Origin: Paenimyroides tangerinum | GTDB lineage: Bacteria; Bacteroidota; Bacteroidia; Flavobacteriales; Flavobacteriaceae | Length of the DNA stretch: 64,000 bases | NCBI RefSeq assembly: GCF_003865405.1 | Contig: NZ_RQVQ01000011.1 | Coordinates: forward strand, 1-64,000 | Direction of reading: 5' to 3' | Shown: positions 25,759 through 34,162 of the stretch, piece by piece | Numbering within the stretch: position 1 is the first letter of the stretch | Layout of the letters: the number at the start of each line of letters is the position of its first letter | Notes under the pieces: generated by a model | The model's database searches: none | Told to the model about the DNA's origin: nothing | What the model saw: the letters and a program-made list of their open reading frames with translations, nothing else | Program-made: the position numbers and the translations under genes

Positions 25759-25822
25759 AATAGTAAAGTTTTATTTTATTCGAATTGGTTGTTTTCAATT
25801 GAAATTTAAGTTTTAAAGATAG

Positions 25823-27031
25823 CTAATTTGACTTCAATTTCTTTATTAATTCATCAATTTGTGATTCAGTAAAATCTCCAGCAATGGTTAATTTTCCGCC
25901 TTCAATTTCAGTATTTACGATTGGTGCGATGATGATTTTTTTATCAATTACGATTGCAAGTGGTTTTTGAATATTCTTTTTTGTTAATTCTTTAAATTTG
26001 ATTTTTCCTGATTCGGATAATGTTATTTCAATTTCAAAACCTATTTGATAAATGGAATTTATTTTTTCTATTTTGGAAATATTGTTAATTTGAATGCCTG
26101 GTTTTTGTGATAATTCAAATTTGAATAAATCATATTCGTTTGGTTTATAATTTACAACTTCATAAATTCCATTTTCCCTATCAACCGTAGGAAAATCTTT
26201 TTCTAAATTTTTTGTTTCGCATTCAACAATAAAGTAAGGCGAAAGTTTAGGTCTTTCTAGAATATTGATGAAGCTTTTGTTATGAAATGTTACTTCATCG
26301 CCTTTTATTTTACTATTTTTTTGAGCTTCATTTTTTTTGTAATTTTCTCTGAATTCTTTTATTTCAATTTCTGTTAAAGCATTTTTTTTCAATTCATAAT
26401 CATCAAAAATTACATATTTATCTTTCTGCTTTTTTAAGATAAAATCAAAATTTTCATTCAAAGATTCAACATCATAGTAAAAAGTAAAATGATTATATTT
26501 TTTATCTAAAGAAAATGTATAACTAAAAACTTCAAATGGATAAGTCAATTTTTCTGTTTCAAATTCTGGATTATTTGGAGTTGTAATTCGTACCCAATTT
26601 GCCTCATCTGTATTTTTGGAAATGATGAAATCACGTCCGGTACAATTTGGCCATGAATTAAAAATTGGGGTGAAATTAACTTCAGAATTCACATCTTTTG
26701 TAAATTCGATATAAGGATGCGCTCGAACCAAATTGCCAACATCGATTTTTATTCCAGATTGATTTTTAATATGTTGTGCAAAGAGTAAAATCGGATTTTG
26801 ATTGACTTTAGTTTCAATTAAATTGATACTATTTTTATCTATTTGTTTCCATTTACCAGATTTCAAATTATCTAAACTAAGAAAATAAAACTCATTTTCG
26901 GGTAAGATGTATAAAACCGAATTCGGAACATCAACGCCACCATCGTGCATAAAGTATTTGCCAACGAATTCGTTTTGTGCATTGGAATTGAAACTCAAAA
27001 AGAATAGAAATATTAAATGATAAATTTTCAT
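25823..27031 (-). CDS. Secreted protein with SecDF P1-head-like C-terminal domain
   Basis: I start it at the ATG at 27031 (MKIYHLIFLFFLSFNSNAQ, a good signal peptide); longer readings run into the upstream gene. The protein is 402 residues. Its last ~110 residues resemble the periplasmic P1 head of SecD: ITLSESGKIKFKELTKKNIQKPLAIVIDKKIIIAPIVNTEIEGGKLTIAGDFTESQIDELIK. The rest is unassigned, and no transmembrane SecD/SecF domains are present. It therefore borrows a translocation-associated fold without being a translocase. The preceding gene ends 8 bases upstream. Confidence 0.7.
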   Translation of the reverse strand: MKIYHLIFLFFLSFNSNAQNEFVGKYFMHDGGVDVPNSVLYILPENEFYFLSLDNLKSGKWKQIDKNSINLIETKVNQNPILLFAQHIKNQSGIKIDVGNLVRAHPYIEFTKDVNSEVNFTPIFNSWPNCTGRDFIISKNTDEANWVRITTPNNPEFETEKLTYPFEVFSYTFSLDKKYNHFTFYYDVESLNENFDFILKKQKDKYVIFDDYELKKNALTEIEIKEFRENYKKNEAQKNSKIKGDEVTFHNKSFINILERPKLSPYFIVECETKNLEKDFPTVDRENGIYEVVNYKPNEYDLFKFELSQKPGIQINNISKIEKINSIYQIGFEIEITLSESGKIKFKELTKKNIQKPLAIVIDKKIIIAPIVNTEIEGGKLTIAGDFTESQIDELIKKLKSN

Positions 27032-27038
27032 AGTTTCT

Positions 27039-27716
27039 TTATTTTTTAATGGTTCCAAAATATTCATTTTCAACCCAATCTTTGGTTGCGGATATGATTT
27101 CATTTTTAAGCACTTCGCGAACTTCATTTTCTAGTTTATTTCTTTGTTTTCCGTCAACAAAATTGGCATGGTATTCTTTTTCTACTTTTTTTTTATAATC
27201 TTTTAAAGCATTGATTTCAAATGTGTTTTTTGGAGTTTTGTCTAAAAAGTTTATTCCTACATGTACGTATTGTAGTTCTTGAAAAAACATCTTATTATTT
27301 TCGGTTTTTTCTAATGAAGTTTCCATATATATTTCCGAATCTACAAGTGTTATTTTACCATTTTGATTGACTTCATAAATTTGTTTTCGAAACCCATAAG
27401 GAAGAATATAGGAAATCAATCGGTCGTAATTTCCCCAATAGGTGTAAAAAATGATTTGATTGTTTATGATTTTGTAGGTTCCAATTTCAACCGAAGCACA
27501 CATAGAATCACCATCTTCATAAAATAAAAAGTGAGAAATAATTTTCTGATTGTTTCGAAATAACGTTAATTCTTTACAATCTCCAAAAGTACATTCGATA
27601 TCTGAAGTTTTAAAAACAAATTGATTTCCATTTATCGTTATATTCTCTGTTTGTGCAAATAAATTCAAAGAAAAGAACAGCAACAATGAAATGAAATATT
27701 TAGATTTAACTTTCAT
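27039..27716 (-). CDS. Secreted protein of unknown function
   Basis: 225 residues with a signal peptide (YFISLLLFFSLNLFAQ, cleavage after about 21). Cysteines at about 39 and 44 (IECTFGDCKEL) could form a disulfide. The C-terminus is a charged helical stretch (YKKKVEKEYHANFVDGKQRNKLENEVREVLK). No known domain. It is followed at 8 bases by the SecD-head-like gene, so they probably form a two-gene unit. Confidence 0.6.
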   Translation of the reverse strand: MKVKSKYFISLLLFFSLNLFAQTENITINGNQFVFKTSDIECTFGDCKELTLFRNNQKIISHFLFYEDGDSMCASVEIGTYKIINNQIIFYTYWGNYDRLISYILPYGFRKQIYEVNQNGKITLVDSEIYMETSLEKTENNKMFFQELQYVHVGINFLDKTPKNTFEINALKDYKKKVEKEYHANFVDGKQRNKLENEVREVLKNEIISATKDWVENEYFGTIKK

Positions 27717-27763
27717 AAATTTAGTAAGTTGGTTATAATTACTAATTTACAAAAAAACTAAAT

Positions 27764-28096
27764 CTAATGTGCTGCAGATTTTGAAAATAAATTGATTATA
27801 ATCACACCAGAAATAATAAAAAGTAGTCCAATAATTGCGGGTAAATCTAAAGTTTGTTTATAAACAAAATACCCGATTGCAGATATCAAAACAATTCCGA
27901 CTCCCGACCAAATGGCATAAGCAATTCCAACTGGAATTCCCTTTACGGCATGAGATAATAAATAAAACGAGGCAATCATCCCAATCGCAAAAATCAAAGT
28001 TGGTAAAGGTTTGGTAAATTGTTCCGTTTTTTTAAGAAACGAGGTTGCTAAAGTTTCGCATAAAATTGCAGCCGCAAGAAATAGGTAGTTTTTCAT
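27764..28096 (-). CDS. Small multidrug resistance (SMR) transporter
   Basis: 110 residues with four membrane helices. The essential membrane-embedded Glu14 (AAAILCETLATSFLKKTEQF) is in the classical position. GIPVGIAYAIWSGVGIVLISAIGYFVYKQ is the signature second and third helix of EmrE/QacE/SugE-type proton-coupled exporters. It probably exports quaternary cations or guanidinium-like compounds; the subgroup cannot be decided by eye. Confidence 0.93.
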   Translation of the reverse strand: MKNYLFLAAAILCETLATSFLKKTEQFTKPLPTLIFAIGMIASFYLLSHAVKGIPVGIAYAIWSGVGIVLISAIGYFVYKQTLDLPAIIGLLFIISGVIIINLFSKSAAH

Positions 28097-28152
28097 GTTT
28101 GTAAAATAGATGAAATGGAATAGTTCTGTTTTACAAATATCTGTAAACGATT

Positions 28153-28977
28153 CTAATTATCGGTAATAATCACATATTCTTTAGGTTTGTAAGTAACTCG
28201 AGCAAAGTTCTTTTTTAGAAGTTCAGTTTTAATTACATTTCCATTTTGTTTGAGAATCGAATCGCGCCAAATTTCATTTTTACGATAAAAAGCTTCTCCT
28301 TTTTTAAGAAATTGGTGGTCTTTTTCAAAAATATGATACGAATGTTCTAGCTCTTCGTCAACAGGTAGTTCGCCTTCTAGAAATTTATCTGTAACTTTTA
28401 AGAAAATCTGAAACGTTTTATTGGTATTGTTTTCAAACTGAAAATCGATATAATTATAAAAGATAGCTGCGCCACTACCAAACGGTAAAACTCGTCCTTC
28501 ATCAGGAAACGGGTCAAACGAATGGTTTGATTTCTCAGTAATCGTAAGCGGACTATGCAAAACCATCCAATGAATCATATTCGAAATCTGACAAATTCCA
28601 CCGCCAATTCCTGCGCGAGCTTGACCAAACGAAAGTTCCATTCCCATTAAATAACCTTTCTTTTTGGTTGGTTTTCCAACAAGTTTACAAAACGAAAAAG
28701 TTTCTCCAGGTTTGATGATGATTCCGTTTAAATTTCGAACTGCAATTTTTAGATTAGCTACTTTATTAATTTGTAGTTCTTCATTGTTTTGTCCTAATTT
28801 TCGTAATAAAACAGATTGATGTTTCTTAACTCTAAAAGCGAAACTTTCTGTATTTATTATTTTCGCGTAGGTTTTTCCTCCAAAAGACCATTCCAATTTT
28901 CGCTTAGTTCTTCTTAACCAAACAGCTAAAAAATATAGCACAGGATGCATTTGGCTAATCAGTTTTCTTTGTTTCAT
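28153..28977 (-). CDS. VanW family protein
   Basis: The 274-residue protein shows the VanW core: NLKIAVRNLNGIIIKPGETFSFCKLVGKPTKKKGYLMG, then GIGGGICQISNMIHWMVLHSPL and HSFDPFPDEGRVLPFGSGAAIFYNYIDFQF. VanW is named after the VanB glycopeptide-resistance cluster but its biochemical role is unknown, and no vanA/vanB-type ligase cluster surrounds it. The ddl gene two genes upstream is the normal D-Ala-D-Ala ligase. It has no signal peptide, only a hydrophobic stretch at about residues 12-20. Confidence 0.87.
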   Translation of the reverse strand: MKQRKLISQMHPVLYFLAVWLRRTKRKLEWSFGGKTYAKIINTESFAFRVKKHQSVLLRKLGQNNEELQINKVANLKIAVRNLNGIIIKPGETFSFCKLVGKPTKKKGYLMGMELSFGQARAGIGGGICQISNMIHWMVLHSPLTITEKSNHSFDPFPDEGRVLPFGSGAAIFYNYIDFQFENNTNKTFQIFLKVTDKFLEGELPVDEELEHSYHIFEKDHQFLKKGEAFYRKNEIWRDSILKQNGNVIKTELLKKNFARVTYKPKEYVIITDN

Positions 28978-29029
28978 TTATTTGAACGTTTATTAGAAAT
29001 TTTACGAAGCAATAAAGAATTTTATAGAA

Positions 29030-29056
29030 AAAAGTTCCGAAACAAACGGAACTTTT
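29030..29056 (-). terminator. Terminator after coaD
   Basis: 10-bp stem (29030-29039 with 29047-29056, AAAAGTTCCG/CGGAACTTTT), 7-base loop, just past the coaD stop at 29061. The T run beyond the stem is short and interrupted. Confidence 0.65.
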
Positions 29057-29060
29057 ATCT

Positions 29061-29513
29061 TTATTTTCTAACTGCTTTTGGGACCAAAACGGTATAATCA
29101 CCGCCGTTTCTTAAAACATCACGCACAATACTTGAACTGATATATGAAGTACTTGCAGCGGTTAATAAGAAAACGGTTTCTATTTTTGACAAAACACGAT
29201 TGGTGTGTGCAATTGCTTTTTCAAACTCAAAATCAGCTGGATTTCTCAAGCCTCGTAATATAAATTGCGCATCTTTTTCTTTACAAAAATCAATAGTTAA
29301 ACCTTGATAAGTTTCGACTTTAATTTTTGGTTCATCTTTGAAAGTTTCTTCAATGAATCGTTTGCGTTCATCTAGAGAGAACATATATTTTTTATCGGCA
29401 TTAACTCCAATTGCAACAATAATTTCATCGAATAACGGAATAGCTCTTCGAATAATATCTTCATGACCGTTTGTAATTGGGTCAAATGAACCTGGAAAAA
29501 CTGCTTTTCTCAT
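29061..29513 (-). CDS. coaD: Phosphopantetheine adenylyltransferase
   Basis: CoaD joins ATP and 4'-phosphopantetheine to dephospho-CoA, the penultimate step of CoA synthesis. The nucleotidyltransferase start RKAVFPGSFDPITNGHEDII, the LRGLRNPADFEFEKAIAHTNR segment and TSYISSSIVRDVLRNGGD are all typical. At 150 residues it is slightly shorter than the ~160 average but complete. The gene lies 1 base after ddl, and the two are co-transcribed. Confidence 0.96.
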   Translation of the reverse strand: MRKAVFPGSFDPITNGHEDIIRRAIPLFDEIIVAIGVNADKKYMFSLDERKRFIEETFKDEPKIKVETYQGLTIDFCKEKDAQFILRGLRNPADFEFEKAIAHTNRVLSKIETVFLLTAASTSYISSSIVRDVLRNGGDYTVLVPKAVRK

Positions 29514-29514
29514 C

Positions 29515-30489
29515 TTATTTATTTAAAGCTAATTCAATAGCGTTTCCGAATAATTCTGGTAAAGTAATATTTGCTGCTTTTGCTTGTTGTGGTAAAATAC
29601 TTTCTGCTGTTAATCCTGGAATTGTATTCATTTCCAACATAAATGGTTCTCCATCAACCAAAATAAATTCACTACGAGAAAAACCACTCATATTCAAAAT
29701 TTTATAAACTCGTTTTGCCGTTTCTTCAACTTTAGCTTTTTCTTCTTCTGAAATTCGTGCAGGTGTAATTTCTTGCGATTTACCTTGGTATTTTGCTTCG
29801 TAATCAAAGAAATCATTTTCAGAAACAATTTCTGTAATTGGTAAAACGATAGTTTCTCCTTTATAATTGATAACACCAACCGAAACTTCAGTTCCTTTTA
29901 AATAACTTTCAATAATGATTTCGTTATCTTCTTTAAATGCATTTTCTATTGCCGAAATCAAATCTTCAGATTCTTTAACCATTGAAATTCCAAAGCTAGA
30001 ACCCGAACGATTTGGCTTAACAAAGCAAGGTAAACCTACACGTTTGATAATTTCTTCTGTGTTTATTGAATCACCTTGGTTTAATAAATATGAAAGCGCA
30101 GTTTTAATACCGTAAGGTTTTAAAACAGAAAGTAAATCACGTTTATTAAAAGTCAAAGCAGCTTGATAAAAATCACAACTTGTTTGCGGAATATCTAGCA
30201 ATTGTAAATAAGCTTGCATTAAACCGTCTTCCCCTGGAGTTCCATGAATGGCATTAAAAACAACATCGAAATTGATTTTTTCCCCATCAACATTTACAGA
30301 AAAATCATTCTTATCAATTGGAAATTCAACATCATTTTCATTGACATAAACCCATTTGTTTTTTAGAATATGAATCTTATACGGAATATATTTTGAACGG
30401 TCTAATTGCTGTGAAACAACGTTTCCACTTATCAAAGAGATCTGATATTCGCTAGAATATCCGCCCATTATTATAGCAACTTTCTTCAT
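29515..30489 (-). CDS. ddl: D-alanine--D-alanine ligase
   Basis: Ddl makes the D-Ala-D-Ala dipeptide for peptidoglycan with ATP. Motifs in order: VAIIMGGYSSEYQISLISG (N-terminus), GTPGEDGLMQAYLQLLDIP, LPCFVKPNRSGSSFGISMV, and the metal/ATP segment FMLEMNTIPGLTAESILPQQA. ATP-grasp fold, 324 residues, full length. It is the first gene of the ddl-coaD pair and divergent from the PASTA gene, 111 bases apart. Confidence 0.96.
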   Translation of the reverse strand: MKKVAIIMGGYSSEYQISLISGNVVSQQLDRSKYIPYKIHILKNKWVYVNENDVEFPIDKNDFSVNVDGEKINFDVVFNAIHGTPGEDGLMQAYLQLLDIPQTSCDFYQAALTFNKRDLLSVLKPYGIKTALSYLLNQGDSINTEEIIKRVGLPCFVKPNRSGSSFGISMVKESEDLISAIENAFKEDNEIIIESYLKGTEVSVGVINYKGETIVLPITEIVSENDFFDYEAKYQGKSQEITPARISEEEKAKVEETAKRVYKILNMSGFSRSEFILVDGEPFMLEMNTIPGLTAESILPQQAKAANITLPELFGNAIELALNK

Positions 30490-30577
30490 AAAAATTTGTT
30501 TTTTAGATATATATAAAATATTTACAGAGAATATTTATTAAAACAAATTTATAAAAAAGCTACTAACATTTTATTTA

Positions 30578-30585
30578 TATCTTTG
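30578..30585 (+). promoter_or_regulatory. -7 promoter element of the PASTA-protein gene
   Basis: TATCTTTG (TAnnTTTG), 15 bases upstream of the ATG at 30601. No -33 TTG is evident. Confidence 0.4.
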
Positions 30586-30600
30586 TGAAAATTAAATATT

Positions 30601-31224
30601 ATGAGTTTACTTAATTTTATTAAAAGTCGCCAGTTTTTTGTTTCATTATTTTTGGCTGTTGTAATCTTTCTTGCTCTAGGTTTTATTGCTTTACAATCGT
30701 TGGGTATTTTTACAAAACATGGAGATGAAATTGCACTTCCTAATTTAGGTAAAATGACCATTGAACAAGCAACAGAAAAACTTGACGAACAAGGTTTAGA
30801 ACTTATCGTTTTAGACACGGTTGACTTTGATAAAAATTATCCACCTTTTACAATCGTTTATCAAGATCCTGTTTCTAATTCTAAAGTTAAAGAAGGACGT
30901 AAGATTTACGTAAAATTAAATGCAAAAGGTTTTTCATCTGTTCGATTACCTAATTTAAACGACCGTACTTTACGTCATGCTGTTGCAGCTATTGAAGCAA
31001 TGGGATTGCAAAAAGGTGAAGTTCGTTATGAACCACATTTAGCAAAAGATGTTGTTATTCAGGTTGAACAAAGTGGACGTATTTTACGTGCTGGAGATAA
31101 AGTTCAGAAAAATTCTAAAATCGACTTTGTAGTAGGTGATGGAATGTTAGGATTTAAAGTTGAACAAGATACAATTAATGATGAATTTGAAGATATTGCA
31201 CCAGCAGTTGATTCAATTTTTTAA
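30601..31224 (+). CDS. Membrane-anchored PASTA-domain protein
   Basis: 207 residues: a short cytoplasmic N-terminus, one membrane helix (about 11-36), then two PASTA-like repeats in the periplasm (EIALPNLGKMTIEQATEKLDEQGLEL and SSVRLPNLNDRTLRHAVAAIEAMGLQ). PASTA domains bind peptidoglycan or its precursors. There is no kinase domain or penicillin-binding domain, so this is a standalone sensor or scaffold. It is divergent from ddl and 6 bases before the rluD-type gene, a pairing that recurs in Flavobacteriaceae as far as I recall. Confidence 0.88.
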   Translation: MSLLNFIKSRQFFVSLFLAVVIFLALGFIALQSLGIFTKHGDEIALPNLGKMTIEQATEKLDEQGLELIVLDTVDFDKNYPPFTIVYQDPVSNSKVKEGRKIYVKLNAKGFSSVRLPNLNDRTLRHAVAAIEAMGLQKGEVRYEPHLAKDVVIQVEQSGRILRAGDKVQKNSKIDFVVGDGMLGFKVEQDTINDEFEDIAPAVDSIF

Positions 31225-31230
31225 AAATAT

Positions 31231-32283
31231 ATGTTAGAAGATAATACAATTGGTCCAGAAGAATTAGATGGTGATTTATTTGAGCACTTTCGATTCGAAG
31301 CAGGAAAAGGGCAAGCCCCATTACGAGTAGATAAATTTTTAATGAATTTAGTTGAAAATGCTACGCGTAATAAAATTCAACAAGCTGCAACAAACGGAAA
31401 CATTTTCGTTAACGATGTTCCAGTAAAATCAAATCACAAAGTAAAAGCAAACGATGTTGTTCGTGTTTTAATGGAACAACCTCCTTTCGAAAATATCATT
31501 ATTCCAGAAAATATTCCTTTGGATATTGTTTATGAAGATGATGATTTATTAGTTATTAATAAACCTGCTGGATTAGTAGTTCATCCAGGTCACGGAAATT
31601 ACTCAGGAACTTTAGTTAATGCCTTAGCTTATCATTTTGAAAATCTTCCGTTAAATAGTTCAGAACGTCCAGGATTGGTTCATCGAATCGATAAAGATAC
31701 TTCAGGATTATTAGTTGTTGCAAAAACAGATTGGACAATGTCTGAACTTCAAAAACAATTTGCTGCAAAGACTTCAGAACGTGAATATGTTGCTATTGTT
31801 TGGGGTAATGTGGAAGAAGATGAAGGAACAATTGAGAGTTATATTGGTCGTCACGTTAAGAATAGAATGCAAATGGCAACATTTCCAGACGATTCTACGG
31901 GTGCAAAATATGCAGTAACACATTATAAAGTTTTAGAACGTTTGGGTTATGTTACACTTGTTTCTTGTAAATTGGAAACTGGTAGAACGCACCAAATTCG
32001 TGTACATATGAAATCAATTGGACATACGTTGTTTAACGATGAACGATATGGTGGAAATATGATTCTAAAAGGAACAACATTTACAAAGTATAAACAATTT
32101 ATTGATAATTGCTTTCAAATTTTACCAAGACAAGCTTTACACGCTAAAACACTTGGTTTTATGCATCCAATTAAAAATGAATTTATGCGCTTTAATACAG
32201 AAATGCCTGATGATATTAACGCTTGTATTCAAAAATGGAAAACCTATTCAAGTAATCACGAAGTAGTTGAAGATAACGAATAA
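31231..32283 (+). CDS. RluD-type 23S rRNA pseudouridine synthase
   Basis: 350 residues with an S4 RNA-binding domain (about 31-80, LRVDKFLMNLVENATRNKIQQAATNGNIFVND) and the RluA/RluD catalytic core: VINKPAGLVVHPGHG, GLVHRIDKDTSGLLVVAKT with the catalytic Asp154, and ETGRTHQIRVHMKSIGHTLFND. It isomerises uridines in helix 69 of 23S rRNA if it is a true RluD. An acidic extension precedes the S4 domain, and a tail follows the core. It is co-transcribed with the PASTA gene. Confidence 0.93.
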   Translation: MLEDNTIGPEELDGDLFEHFRFEAGKGQAPLRVDKFLMNLVENATRNKIQQAATNGNIFVNDVPVKSNHKVKANDVVRVLMEQPPFENIIIPENIPLDIVYEDDDLLVINKPAGLVVHPGHGNYSGTLVNALAYHFENLPLNSSERPGLVHRIDKDTSGLLVVAKTDWTMSELQKQFAAKTSEREYVAIVWGNVEEDEGTIESYIGRHVKNRMQMATFPDDSTGAKYAVTHYKVLERLGYVTLVSCKLETGRTHQIRVHMKSIGHTLFNDERYGGNMILKGTTFTKYKQFIDNCFQILPRQALHAKTLGFMHPIKNEFMRFNTEMPDDINACIQKWKTYSSNHEVVEDNE

Positions 32284-32293
32284 ATAGAAAAAT

Positions 32294-32815
32294 ATGAAAA
32301 CAATTGCATTTGTAGGAAGTAATTCATCAAAGTCAATCAATAAACAATTGGCTTTGTCTCTAATCAAAAATAAAGAGGTAGAATTTATTGATATTCAAAA
32401 TTGGAATGTTCCAATGTATAGCGAAGATATTCAAATAAATGAAGGTTTTCCTGAAGCAATTGTTTCATTAGCTTCTGAAATCTCAGATGCTTCAAATATT
32501 ATTATCGCTGTTAACGAACATAATAGTAACGTTTCTGCTTTTATGAAGAATATTTTAGATTGGCTTTCACGTCATTCAAAAAAAATCTTTGCAGAAAAGA
32601 AAATCTTAGTTTTAAGTACTTCAAACGGACAAAGAGGTGGATTATCTGCAAATGAATTTACCGTTGGATTCTGTTCTAGAAACGGAGCTGAAACTGTTGA
32701 AGGCTTTACGTTTCCAGCTTTTTCTGAAAATTTTGATATTGAAAATCAAGTGATTTCTAATCTAGAAAAGAAAAAACAGTTTGAAACTATTATTTCAAAT
32801 TTTATAAACAAATAA
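32294..32815 (+). CDS. NADPH-dependent FMN reductase family protein
   Basis: 173 residues with a flavodoxin-like fold: IAFVGSNSSKSINKQLA forms the FMN phosphate loop, and NVSAFMKNILDWLSRHSKKIFAEKKILVLSTSNGQRGGLSAN is the typical SPEYN-like/catalytic stretch. It reduces flavins or quinone-like compounds with NAD(P)H. Its stop shares one base with the pabB start (TAATG), so translation is coupled. Confidence 0.88.
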   Translation: MKTIAFVGSNSSKSINKQLALSLIKNKEVEFIDIQNWNVPMYSEDIQINEGFPEAIVSLASEISDASNIIIAVNEHNSNVSAFMKNILDWLSRHSKKIFAEKKILVLSTSNGQRGGLSANEFTVGFCSRNGAETVEGFTFPAFSENFDIENQVISNLEKKKQFETIISNFINK

Positions 32816-34107
32816 TGAAACGATTTTCTAAACAATTTGAAATTGAAAATATCGATGAATTCAAGCAAAAAGTATTACAATTTTCGCAACAATTCAGAGA
32901 AGTAATCTATTTAGAAAGTAATAATTATAAAGATAAATACAGCACATTTGATGCTGTATTTGCTTTTGATGCCTTTACATCTTTACAAACCGATGCTTTT
33001 AATGGTTTTGAGAAACTAAAAGAATATCAAACCGATTCTAACGATTGGTTGTTTGGTTATTTAACTTACGATTTGAAGAATGATGTAGAGGATATTTCGT
33101 CAAGTAATTTTGATGGTTTAGAATTTCCTGAGTTGTTTTTCTTTCAGCCTAAAAAAATCATTACAATTAAAGATAATTGTGTTGAGTTTAATTATCTTAA
33201 TTTTTGTAATGATGAATTAGATTCTGATTTTAAAGAGATTAATGAAATTACTTTAAGTGATGATTTAAGTAATAATCAAATTCAAATTAAAGAACGTATT
33301 TCTAAAGAATCTTATCTTTCTAAGGTTGAAAAAGTGAAAGAACACATCCAACGAGGCGATATTTATGAAGCTAATTTTTGTATGGAGTTTTTTGCTGAAG
33401 ATGTAACGATTAATCCGACAGAAATTTTTGAAAACTTAAACGCTATTTCACATCCTCCTTTTGCATCATTTCTTAAAAATAATCAGCATTTTATGATGAG
33501 CGCTTCTCCGGAACGATACATTAAAAAAGTAGGTGCTAAGGTTGTTTCGCAACCAATTAAAGGAACTGCAAAACGTGGCGAAACAGAAGAACAAGATTCA
33601 CTTAATATTGAAAATCTTCGAACTAATCCAAAAGAACGTTCAGAAAATATAATGATTGTTGATTTGGTTCGAAATGATTTGTCTAAAACAGCAACTAAAG
33701 GTTCAGTTGAAGTTGAAGAACTTTGTCAGATTTATACATTTGAGCAAGTTCATCAAATGATTTCAACGATAATTTCTGAAGTTCCTGAAAAAATAAATCC
33801 GATTGATGTCCTTCGAACAACTTTTCCGATGGGAAGTATGACTGGTGCTCCAAAACTTTCTGCAATGCAAATTATCGAAAAGTTAGAAGAAACAAAACGT
33901 GGATTATATAGTGGCGCAGTTGGTTATTTTACACCAAATAATGATTTTGATTTCAATGTTGTCATTCGAAGTATATTGTATAACAAATTAAATAAATATG
34001 TTTCTTTTTCTGTTGGAAGCGCAATTACTTCAGAAGCAATTCCAGAAAATGAATATCAAGAATGCATATTAAAAGCAAAGGCAATGAAAAAGGTTTTAAA
34101 TTTATAA
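32815..34107 (+). CDS. pabB: Aminodeoxychorismate synthase component I (PabB-like)
   Basis: The 430-residue chorismate-utilising enzyme has GDIYEANFCMEFF, ASPERYIKKVGAKVVSQPIKGTAKRGET, ENIMIVDLVRNDLSKTA and TTFPMGSMTGAPKLSAMQIIEKLE, ending with VRSILYNKLNKYVSFSVGSAIT. It should form 4-amino-4-deoxychorismate for folate. It could equally be called an anthranilate synthase component I relative, but absence of trp genes nearby favours PabB. No glutamine-amidotransferase subunit is adjacent. Confidence 0.88.
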   Translation: MKRFSKQFEIENIDEFKQKVLQFSQQFREVIYLESNNYKDKYSTFDAVFAFDAFTSLQTDAFNGFEKLKEYQTDSNDWLFGYLTYDLKNDVEDISSSNFDGLEFPELFFFQPKKIITIKDNCVEFNYLNFCNDELDSDFKEINEITLSDDLSNNQIQIKERISKESYLSKVEKVKEHIQRGDIYEANFCMEFFAEDVTINPTEIFENLNAISHPPFASFLKNNQHFMMSASPERYIKKVGAKVVSQPIKGTAKRGETEEQDSLNIENLRTNPKERSENIMIVDLVRNDLSKTATKGSVEVEELCQIYTFEQVHQMISTIISEVPEKINPIDVLRTTFPMGSMTGAPKLSAMQIIEKLEETKRGLYSGAVGYFTPNNDFDFNVVIRSILYNKLNKYVSFSVGSAITSEAIPENEYQECILKAKAMKKVLNL

Positions 34108-34162
34108 TAATATTAGGATTTGTTAAACTCATAAAGTCGTAAATTAGGCTTTTTATATTATA

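Noticed and set aside
27032..27127. Longer N-terminus for the SecD-head-like gene
   Set aside because: It overlaps the preceding gene; a good signal peptide starts at 27031.
28153..28977. Vancomycin-resistance cluster suggested by vanW
   Set aside because: No vanS, vanR, vanH, vanA/B or vanX is nearby; the ligase gene is the normal ddl.
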